From Bradyrhizobium sp. 139 (GTDB taxonomy: Bacteria > Pseudomonadota > Alphaproteobacteria > Rhizobiales > Xanthobacteraceae): DNA of 64,000 nucleotides. Every line of letters starts with the position of its first letter. Position 1 is the first letter of the stretch. Below the pieces are notes generated by a model, which was not told the origin of the DNA, made no database searches, and saw nothing but the letters and a program-made list of their open reading frames with translations. The stretch lies in contig NZ_JADPKS010000046.1 of the NCBI RefSeq assembly GCF_023074175.1, positions 1 to 64,000 on the forward strand. The letters are read 5' to 3'. The position numbers and the translations under genes are program-made. Below are positions 55,479 through 62,744 of this stretch, piece after piece.

Positions 55479-56501
55479 ATGACTCGGCATCGCGGACGCG
55501 GCATCGCATCGATCAACTATCCCATCGGCATGAACCTCGGCGGAGATCCGAGCCAAGCGCTGGTCCATTCCAACCCGAGCGGAAAGTTCACGGTGGCGCT
55601 GTCGTCGATCGACCTCGGCCAGGGCATGAAATCGGTGACGCGGCAGATCTGCGCGGAGACGCTGGGCGTACCGGTCGAGGACGTCTATGTCGACACCGCC
55701 GATTCCGACACCGGGCCGCATTGCATGGGCTCGTTCGCCTCGCGCGGCACCCATCGCGTCGGCAATGCCGTGATGGCCGCAGCGCACGAGGCGCGCGGCG
55801 TGATGATGGAGGCAGCCGCCGAGGAACTCGAGGTCAACGCCGCCGATCTCGATACCGACGGGCAAGGCAACATCCACGTCAAGGGCGCGCCGCACCGCTC
55901 GATCTCGACCAAGGATGTCGCGATTGCCGCGCAGTTCAAGCAGGGCAAGACGATCTCGGGCCGCGGCATCTTCCTGGTGCCGCTGTCGAATGTCGATCCT
56001 GAAACCGGCGAGATGTCGCCCGCGACCTGCTATGCTCATGCCTGCCTCGTGGCCGAGGTGGAGGTGGATGACGAGACCGGCGAGGTCGCGATGGTGCGGA
56101 TGGACTCAGCCTACGAACTCGGCCGCGCGCTTAATCCGCGCCTGGTCGAGCAGCAGCTGGTCGGCGGCGCCTGGATGGGCGTCAGCCACGCGCTGTATGA
56201 AACGCCTGAGCCGTACTATCCCGCTCCCGTTCACGGGCCCCGCGACTTCGTCGAATATCTGATGCCGGGCCCCGGCGACATCTGCCCGCACGACATCGCC
56301 GTACTGGAACGCCCCGCGCCCGATGGTCCCTTCGGCGCCAAGGGCCCAGGCGAGATGTGTGCCAATCCGGTGCTGCCGGCCGTTGCGAACGCGATCTTCA
56401 ACGCCGTCGGGGTGCGGATCGATGATTTGCCAATCACACCCGAAAAGGTGCTGCGCGCGATCAAGGCCCAGGGCGGCGCGCGGCCGCAGGCGCGGCGCTG
56501 A
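55479..56501 (+). CDS. Molybdenum hydroxylase large subunit, C-terminal half
   Basis: A 340-residue continuation of the large subunit. The start RGRGIASINYP is a region normally found in mid-protein, followed by the cofactor-binding GQGMKSVTRQI (about 48) and SFASRGTHRVGNAV, and the catalytic-glutamate region GAKGPGEMCANP near 290. Its ATG directly follows the previous TAG in the same frame, and AGGAGG lies 7 bases upstream, so it is independently initiated. Both halves together are needed for a complete active site. Confidence 0.88.
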   Translation: MTRHRGRGIASINYPIGMNLGGDPSQALVHSNPSGKFTVALSSIDLGQGMKSVTRQICAETLGVPVEDVYVDTADSDTGPHCMGSFASRGTHRVGNAVMAAAHEARGVMMEAAAEELEVNAADLDTDGQGNIHVKGAPHRSISTKDVAIAAQFKQGKTISGRGIFLVPLSNVDPETGEMSPATCYAHACLVAEVEVDDETGEVAMVRMDSAYELGRALNPRLVEQQLVGGAWMGVSHALYETPEPYYPAPVHGPRDFVEYLMPGPGDICPHDIAVLERPAPDGPFGAKGPGEMCANPVLPAVANAIFNAVGVRIDDLPITPEKVLRAIKAQGGARPQARR

Positions 56502-56510
56502 GGAATTCGG

Positions 56511-57392
56511 ATGGCGATACGGAGCAACATCGTCGGCATCGATAGCCCGGAAGCACTGGAGAAGGCGCTGCGCGCGGCCTACTACCTCGCCGATGAGGGA
56601 CTGGCGACCGCAGCCTATCTTGGGCTAGCCCTCGGCAAGCCGCTGCTCCTCGAAGGCGCGCCCGGCGTCGGCAAGACCGAGGCCGCGAAGGCAATTGCCG
56701 CCGTGCTCGGCCGACGGCTGATCCGCCTGCAATGCTACGAAGGCATCGACGCCTCCGCCGCGCTCTACGAATGGAACTATCCGCGTCAGATGCTTGCGAT
56801 TCGCCAAGCCGGCGACGAGAGCATCGACATCTATGGTGAGACCTTTCTGATCGAGCGCCCGATGCTGGCCGCACTGCGCGCGCCCGACTCCACCGTGCTG
56901 CTGATCGATGAGATCGACCGTTCCGACCAGGAATTCGAGGCCTTCCTGCTCGAATTCCTTTCCGACTTCCAAATCTCCATCCCCGAGCGTGGCACGGTGC
57001 GCGCGCTGGAACGCCCCGTGGCTGTGCTCACCTCGAACCGCACGCGCGACCTGCATGAGGCTTTGCGCCGGCGCTGCGTGTACCACTGGATCGACTATCC
57101 CACAGAAGAGCGCGAGGCACGCATCGTAATGCTGCGGTCCTCCAGCGTTGCGGAGGCGACCGCGCGGGCCGTCGTCGCGGCCGTGGGCAAGCTGCGGCGA
57201 GAGCCGCTGACCAAGGTGCCGGGCATCGCGGAGGCGGTCGATTGGGCCGAGGCGGCAACGCTGCTGCACCAGGGCGGCGCGCGCTGGCCGGACGCGTTCA
57301 AGCGCTCGATCGGCGTGGCGCTGAAGGACGAGGAGGATCTTCACTTCATCTCGCCCCGGCTAGACGCCCTGCTCGCGGAGGCCACCGCATGA
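56511..57392 (+). CDS. MoxR-family AAA+ ATPase (CoxD-like)
   Basis: A 293-residue AAA+ ATPase: Walker A EGAPGVGKTEAAKAI near 45, Walker B VLLIDEIDRSDQEFEAF near 128, and sensor region VLTSNRTRDLHEALRRRC. In CO dehydrogenase operons the equivalent CoxD acts with a VWA protein in building the Mo active site. Here the VWA gene follows with an ATGA overlap, so the same maturation role is likely. Confidence 0.9.
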   Translation: MAIRSNIVGIDSPEALEKALRAAYYLADEGLATAAYLGLALGKPLLLEGAPGVGKTEAAKAIAAVLGRRLIRLQCYEGIDASAALYEWNYPRQMLAIRQAGDESIDIYGETFLIERPMLAALRAPDSTVLLIDEIDRSDQEFEAFLLEFLSDFQISIPERGTVRALERPVAVLTSNRTRDLHEALRRRCVYHWIDYPTEEREARIVMLRSSSVAEATARAVVAAVGKLRREPLTKVPGIAEAVDWAEAATLLHQGGARWPDAFKRSIGVALKDEEDLHFISPRLDALLAEATA

Positions 57393-58510
57393 GCAGCGAA
57401 TCAGAGCTCCCGCGCGCCGTCCGTATCTTCGTCTCCTTCGTCGCGCTGCTGCGCGCCAACGGCTTTGCGGTCGCGCCGGAGCAGACCACCGCGTATCTCG
57501 CAGCAATCAAGCTGCTCGGCCCGCGCAACCTCGGCGACATCAGGCAAGCGGCGCTGGCAACTCTTGCTCCGCCCCCCGAACGTCGTGCAACCTTCGACCG
57601 GCTGTTCGATCTGCACTTTCGTGGCAGCGATGCCATCGAGCATACCGACGGCGGCGAAGACGATGAGACCGTCCGGCTCCAGGAAGAAGGCCGCGGCGAC
57701 GAGGAGCCGCTGCTGTCCGATGACGCCAACGACTCCGGCCTCACCGCGACGCGCATGGAGGCACTGGTCGAACGCCGCTTCGCCCCACTCTCCACGACCG
57801 ACGCGCTTCGCCGCTTGGCGCGCGAGGCCCCTAGGCGCCTGCCGCGCCGGCGCGGCCACCGGCGCATGCGCGCCCGCCGCGGACCGTTTGCCGATCTGCG
57901 CCGTACCTTGCGCGACAGCATCCGCAGCGACGGCGAGATTTTGCGGCTCGGGCATATGAAGCGCAGGCAGCGCTCGCGAAAGATCCTGCTGTTAATCGAC
58001 GTCTCCGGCTCGATGAAAAGCCGCACCGAGGAGAATATGAAACTCGCGCATGTGCTGGTGCAGGCCGCGCCCCATGTCGAGGTTTTTACTTTCGGCACGC
58101 GGCTCACCCGCGTCACCCGCGCGCTGCGGCTGAAGCGGCGCGAGCAGGCCCTGGACGCGGCCGCACATCTCGTCAGCGACTGGGACGGCGGCACCCGCAT
58201 CGGCGACGCACTGCAGGCGTTTCTCGCGGTGCCGCGGTTCGGCGGCTATGCGCGCGGAGCGGCCATCGTCATCGTCTCGGACGGTCTGGAGCGGGGCAAT
58301 TGCGATGCATTGCGCGATGCCGTGGCAAAATTATCGCGTCGCGCCTGGCGCGTCAGCTGGCTGACACCGCTCGCCACGGGTCCGGGCTTCCGCCCGCAGA
58401 CCGAGGCGCTCGTTGCCATCGAGCCGTTCGTCAACGAACTCATGGACGGCGGATCTAGCGCGTCGATCGCCGCACATGTGCTGACATTGGCACGGAGGAG
58501 AGCCGCTTGA
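57389..58510 (+). CDS. VWA-domain protein (CoxE-like)
   Basis: A 373-residue protein with a C-terminal von Willebrand A domain. The metal-site motif is LLIDVSGSMKSRTEEN (DxSGS) near 205, with further acidic sites at SDWDGGTRIGDAL and IVSDGLERG. The middle is arginine-rich (RLPRRRGHRRMRARRG). The start is ATG 57389 overlapping the MoxR stop; the longer frame from 57242 is a shadow. It is the partner of MoxR in maturation of the molybdenum hydroxylase. Confidence 0.9.
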   Translation: MSSESELPRAVRIFVSFVALLRANGFAVAPEQTTAYLAAIKLLGPRNLGDIRQAALATLAPPPERRATFDRLFDLHFRGSDAIEHTDGGEDDETVRLQEEGRGDEEPLLSDDANDSGLTATRMEALVERRFAPLSTTDALRRLAREAPRRLPRRRGHRRMRARRGPFADLRRTLRDSIRSDGEILRLGHMKRRQRSRKILLLIDVSGSMKSRTEENMKLAHVLVQAAPHVEVFTFGTRLTRVTRALRLKRREQALDAAAHLVSDWDGGTRIGDALQAFLAVPRFGGYARGAAIVIVSDGLERGNCDALRDAVAKLSRRAWRVSWLTPLATGPGFRPQTEALVAIEPFVNELMDGGSSASIAAHVLTLARRRAA

Positions 58511-59391
58511 TCGAGATTGTCGACGGGCATCATCACATCTGGCGGCAGGCCGACCTGCCCTGGCTGACCGGCCCCATGCAGCCGCGCATCTTCGGACCGT
58601 ACGAGCCGATCCGGCGCGATTATCCGATTGAAGAGTATCTCGACGACCTCAAGGGCAACGGCGTCACCCGCTCGGTCTACGTCCAGACCAACTGGGCCAA
58701 CGACCGCTTCGAGGACGAGGCAGCCTGGGTGCAGCAGACCGCCGATGCGCACGGCTGGCCGCACGCCATCGTCGCCTACGCCGACATCGCCGTAGACGAC
58801 GTGCGCCCGCAGCTCGATCGACTGAAACGGTGTTCTCTCGTCCGCGGCGTACGCATGCAGCTGCATTGGCACGAGAACCCGCTCTACCGCTTCGCCGCGC
58901 GGGCGGATCTTTGCGCCGATCGCGCCATCCGCAGCAACGTCGCCCGTCTCGCCGACTACGGCTGGACCTTCGACTTGCAAGTGTTCACGCCGCAGATGCC
59001 ACACGCCGCACAGCTGGCGGAATCCTGTCCCAAGGTGACCTTCATCCTCCAGCACGCCGGCATGCTGGAGGATCTCTCGCCTGCAGGGCGCGCCGCCTGG
59101 CGCGCCGGCATGGCCCGGCTCGCGGCATGTCCGAACGTGGTCTCGAAGCTTTCGGGGCTCGGCACCTTCATCCATCGCAACGATCCCGAGCATATCGCGG
59201 CCGTGCTCGCTGATACCGTCACGATCTTCGGCGCCGAGCGCTGCCTGTTCGGCTCCAATTTTCCGATCGAGAAGTTGTGGACCAGCTATCGCGAGCTCGT
59301 CGACGCGTTTCGCGCAGCCGCCGCGCCGCTGACGACCGAGCAGCAGGACGCGATCTTCAGGGCAACCGCGACGCGCGTCTATCGGCTTTGA
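58507..59391 (+). CDS. Amidohydrolase-family (amidohydrolase 2) protein
   Basis: A 294-residue TIM-barrel hydrolase of the family that includes 2-pyrone-4,6-dicarboxylate lactonase and rhamnonolactonase. The metal-binding opening is DGHHHIWRQADLPWL; VRGVRMQLHW, ILQHAGM and CLFGSNFPIEKLW (the late aspartate replaced by Asn/Phe context) follow. The start is TTG 58507, overlapping the VWA stop, with GGAGGAG 6 bases upstream. It probably opens a lactone or hydrolyses a C-N or C-C bond in the pathway; substrate unknown. Confidence 0.87.
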   Translation: MIEIVDGHHHIWRQADLPWLTGPMQPRIFGPYEPIRRDYPIEEYLDDLKGNGVTRSVYVQTNWANDRFEDEAAWVQQTADAHGWPHAIVAYADIAVDDVRPQLDRLKRCSLVRGVRMQLHWHENPLYRFAARADLCADRAIRSNVARLADYGWTFDLQVFTPQMPHAAQLAESCPKVTFILQHAGMLEDLSPAGRAAWRAGMARLAACPNVVSKLSGLGTFIHRNDPEHIAAVLADTVTIFGAERCLFGSNFPIEKLWTSYRELVDAFRAAAAPLTTEQQDAIFRATATRVYRL

Positions 59392-59419
59392 CAGACAGGA
59401 ACCGGACAGGGAGGAACGG

Positions 59420-60268
59420 ATGGCGCTGGAGATCAAGATCCTGGACTATGGCGATATCGAACTGGAGTCGAGCTTTCTGGTTCTCGGCCGCGACTGCGGC
59501 CGCACCCGCCGCGTCCTGACCCTCGGCTTCCTGATCCTCGGCGGCCCCTACCCGGTCGTGGTCGACACCGGCTACCGTTCGAACCAGATCATGGAGACGC
59601 TGGGCATGCGCGGGCTGCAATACCATGAGCACATGATCGAGAACCAGCTCGCGCGCCACGGCGTGCGCATGGGCGACGTGCGCTTCGTCTGTCATACCCA
59701 TCTGCACATCGACCATGCCGGCAAGGACGATCTGTTCCCGATGAACACGACCGTCGTCCTCAATCGCAAGGAGCTCGAATATTCCGTTTCCGGCCTGATG
59801 CACCCGCAATATCCGGCACCCGACATCAAGCATCTGATCGATCGCCTGCACACGAAGAGCGCGCTGCGTTTCCTCGACCTCGAGATCACCGGCCCGATCG
59901 AGCTGATGCCCGGTGTCTATTGCGGCGCCGCGAATGCCCACACCGAAGGCTCGATGAACATCGTCGTCGAGACCGCCGATGGCATCGCGACCATCTGCGG
60001 CGACGTGATTTACGATTTCAACGACCAGATCGTGACGCCTTTCAATGAAATTCATGACTGGGAGCCGCGGACGACCGGCAATCACGGCACCACCAAGCGC
60101 GCGGAAAAAGCGGCCATCAAGAAGCTCTTGAGCAATTCGCGTTACCTGCTGCCCGTGCATGACCGCCCCGCCAAGATCGAAGGCGGCAATGTCGTGGGAC
60201 GGCTGCACGATCAGGTCCCCGGCCCGATCGTGCAGTCCCTGCCACAGCGCAACTGGTTTCCCGTCTGA
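59420..60268 (+). CDS. Metallo-beta-lactamase-fold lactonase-like hydrolase
   Basis: A 282-residue protein of the group annotated as N-acyl homoserine lactonase family. The zinc motif is CHTHLHIDHAGK near 91-102 (HxHxDH), with further ligands at NAHTEGS near 173 and GDVIYD near 195. GGGAGGAACGG lies before the ATG. In this operon context a lactone or ester intermediate of the pathway is a more likely substrate than a signalling lactone. Confidence 0.87.
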   Translation: MALEIKILDYGDIELESSFLVLGRDCGRTRRVLTLGFLILGGPYPVVVDTGYRSNQIMETLGMRGLQYHEHMIENQLARHGVRMGDVRFVCHTHLHIDHAGKDDLFPMNTTVVLNRKELEYSVSGLMHPQYPAPDIKHLIDRLHTKSALRFLDLEITGPIELMPGVYCGAANAHTEGSMNIVVETADGIATICGDVIYDFNDQIVTPFNEIHDWEPRTTGNHGTTKRAEKAAIKKLLSNSRYLLPVHDRPAKIEGGNVVGRLHDQVPGPIVQSLPQRNWFPV

Positions 60269-60289
60269 CGCTTTCCCGAGGATCGACCG

Positions 60290-61864
60290 ATGACGCACGT
60301 GACCTTGCGCTCCGAATTCGAGGCCCTGATCGACCCCTACGCGCCGGTCGCGCAGGTCGGCACCGGCTTCGACTTCACGGAAGGCCCGATCTGGCATCCG
60401 GTCGATCACTATCTCCTGTTCTCGGACATGCCGGGCGACGTGCGCCGGCGCTGGGATGCGCGGCGCGGCATCGTCGAGATCAAACGCCCGTCGAACAAAT
60501 GCAACGGCATGACCTATGACGCCGAGCTCAACCTGATCGTCTGCGAGCACGCCACATCATCGCTGGTCCGCGAGCGGCCGGACGGCCGGCGCGAGGTGCT
60601 AGCTTCTCACTTCCAGGGCCAGGAGCTCAACAGCCCCAACGACGTCTGCGTGCACTCCTCCGGCGCGATCTATTTCTCGGATCCCTGGTATGGCCGCATG
60701 CCGGTTTATGGCGTCGAACGACCGCGGCAGCTCGGCTTCCAGGGCGTCTACCGCGTCGTTCCCGGCGGCGAGCCAAGGCTCGTGGTCGACCGCAACATGT
60801 TCGATCAACCGAACGGGCTGTGCTTCTCGCCGGACGAGAAACTGCTTTATGTTAACGACACCGTGCAGGCGCTGATCCGCGTGTTCGACGTCAATGGCGA
60901 CGGCTCGCTATCCGATGCGCGTGCGTTCGCCAGTGGCATCCGCTCCGAGCTCGAGCCCGGCCTGCCCGACGGCATGAAGTGCGACCAGTATGGGAATGTA
61001 TGGGTCACCGCGCCTAGCGGCGTCTGGGTCTATTCGCCCCGCGGCGAGCTGCTCGGTAAGGTGCGCGTACCGGAGCTCGTCGCTAATCTCGCATGGGGCG
61101 GCCCCGATTTCCGTACGCTGTACCTGACCTCGACGCGTTCGGTATATGCGATTCCGACCAAGGTCGGCCCGCGACATGAGCCCTATATGAGCGGCCGGCG
61201 CAGTGGTGGCGGCGCGACTGCGAGCTCCTCGCCCGCAGCGCCCCTCCTCGCCGATGACGAGATGCAGCTCGATCCGCAGCGCTGCGCCATGATCATACAG
61301 GATCTCCAGAACGACGTGATCATGGACGGCGGTGCCTTCGCCGAATCGGGTGCGCCGGTTCACGCAAAGCAACAGCATGTGGTCGAGAATGTCCGCCGAC
61401 TCGCGGAGGCCGCGCGGGCCCGGGGCGTTGTCATCATCCATGTCTGGTTCGTCGTCGAGCCGGGCGCACCCGGGGTCACTCTGAACGCGCCGCTGTTCGA
61501 GGGGTTGGTCGACAGCAAGGCGATGGTTCGCGGAGGCTGGGGCGCAGCACCGGTTCCCGGACTCGAGCCGCGGCCTGGCGATTTCGTCGTCGAGAAGATG
61601 CGGATGAGCGCCTGGGAAGGCACCCGGCTCGAGACAATACTGAAGGCGACGGGGCGCGACATGATCATCAACACCGGCGCATGGACCAACATGTCGGTCG
61701 AGCACACGGCACGGACCGGCGCCGACAAGGGCTATTTCATGATCGTTCCCGAAGATTGTTGCTCGACCATGAACGCCGACTGGCACAACGCCTCGATCGA
61801 TTTCGCCATGCAGAACGTCGCGGTCGTCACGCGGGCGGATGTCGTCGTCAGAGCGCTGGGATGA
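60290..61864 (+). CDS. SMP-30/gluconolactonase fused to an isochorismatase-like domain
   Basis: A 524-residue fusion. Residues 1-300 are an SMP-30/gluconolactonase beta-propeller (FTEGPIWHPVDHYLLFSD, NSPNDVCVHSSGAIYFSD, LPDGMKCDQYGNVWV). A short Gly/Ser/Ala linker leads to an isochorismatase-fold domain from about 325 (CAMIIQDLQNDVI with the catalytic Asp, VVEKMRMSAWEG with the Lys). At the nucleophile position, where cysteine hydrolases have TNxCV, it reads TNMSV, with Ser469. So the second domain may be inactive, may use serine, or may act as a non-amidase isochorismatase. It is the last gene of the operon. Substrates unknown. Confidence 0.87.
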   Translation: MTHVTLRSEFEALIDPYAPVAQVGTGFDFTEGPIWHPVDHYLLFSDMPGDVRRRWDARRGIVEIKRPSNKCNGMTYDAELNLIVCEHATSSLVRERPDGRREVLASHFQGQELNSPNDVCVHSSGAIYFSDPWYGRMPVYGVERPRQLGFQGVYRVVPGGEPRLVVDRNMFDQPNGLCFSPDEKLLYVNDTVQALIRVFDVNGDGSLSDARAFASGIRSELEPGLPDGMKCDQYGNVWVTAPSGVWVYSPRGELLGKVRVPELVANLAWGGPDFRTLYLTSTRSVYAIPTKVGPRHEPYMSGRRSGGGATASSSPAAPLLADDEMQLDPQRCAMIIQDLQNDVIMDGGAFAESGAPVHAKQQHVVENVRRLAEAARARGVVIIHVWFVVEPGAPGVTLNAPLFEGLVDSKAMVRGGWGAAPVPGLEPRPGDFVVEKMRMSAWEGTRLETILKATGRDMIINTGAWTNMSVEHTARTGADKGYFMIVPEDCCSTMNADWHNASIDFAMQNVAVVTRADVVVRALG

Positions 61865-62401
61865 GCAGTGGCAAAGCTACTGCACGAAGGATTATCCTCT
61901 GCCTCGTGTGGCAGAAGGGCGTAGACAGCTATGGTTGATCGACGATTGGATGCGGCGATAGCGCCAACACGATCACCAAAAAGGGGGATCGTGTCGGCCA
62001 CCGCCTCGTCAAAGCGATCACGCCACGCGCCGCGGACAAGCTCTATGACAAGTTCATCGAGCGAAGACGGAGAGCGCCTCAGGACGGAAAAAAGCTGGTT
62101 GTGCTCTGCCGCAAATTGCGCGTGTGGTCAGTCGCCTCTTCGCAGTTGAAGCGTCTCGGCACCCCGATGATGCTGTACGAACCCGAGGAAGGTAAGGCGA
62201 AGCGTTCGGTTTCAGCACGATGCAACACGAACCGGAAGAGGCAGAGTTGACGGACGGGCAGGAACGCGCGGGATGGCAGCAACCCGCAAGCGGCACGCGC
62301 ACAGGCTGGCGAACGAAATGGCGACAGACGTTCAGAATGAGCAGCAGAAAACGGTTCGGAATGAACAACAGAACAAAGCGGTTTAGCTGAGCAATATCAA
62401 C
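61865..62401. other. Gene-free stretch between the catabolic operon and tRNA-Gln
   Basis: About 540 bases. Short frames occur on both strands (e.g. 61931-62149 plus, 62054-62368 minus), but they are low in protein character and lack ribosome sites. No integrase, attachment repeat or clear terminator was seen. Confidence 0.5.
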
Positions 62402-62476
62402 TGGCTGGGGCGGGAGGGATCGAACCTCCGAATGGCGGAATCAAAATCCGCTGCCTTACCACTTGGCTACGCCCCA
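62402..62476 (-). tRNA. tRNA-Gln (anticodon TTG)
   Basis: Read on the minus strand, the gene starts TGGGGCG and ends CGCCCCAG plus an encoded CCA, giving a 7-base acceptor stem. The anticodon arm is GCGGA, loop TTTTGAT, TCCGC, so the anticodon is TTG for glutamine CAA codons. The T-arm GGAGGTTCGAACCTCC is normal. The 75-base length fits with the small D-loop. Confidence 0.96.
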
Positions 62477-62744
62477 ACAGGCGACTGACGGACGGGCGGA
62501 GGCACCGGCTACCGCGGATTCCCTCAGTCGCAGCCGGTCTATAGGGACCAGGGCGGCATTTCAACCGCCTGGAGAGGCAAAATACCACAGCGCCAGGGTC
62601 GAGCGCGCCACTCTCTATTGCGGGCTCGCTATTACGCTCGGCGACGGCCACATTCCGGGCCGGCACCGGCTTGGCCTCCCGCCCATTGAGACCTCCGGCA
62701 TTTCATGGGAATACGGCGCCAATATTTGTCCACGGGAGTGAGCC

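Noticed and set aside
53886..56501. CO dehydrogenase (CoxMSL)
   Set aside because: The active-site loop reads AMRGFGVTAMDF rather than AYxCSFR, so the enzyme is an XDH-type hydroxylase despite CoxDE-like neighbours.
59420..60268. Quorum-quenching AHL lactonase
   Set aside because: The family name allows it, but the gene is in the middle of a catabolic operon with other hydrolases; no luxI/luxR gene is near.
62402..62476. tRNA-Gln as an integration site of a genomic island
   Set aside because: No integrase, no duplicated tRNA 3' end and no mobile genes were seen nearby.
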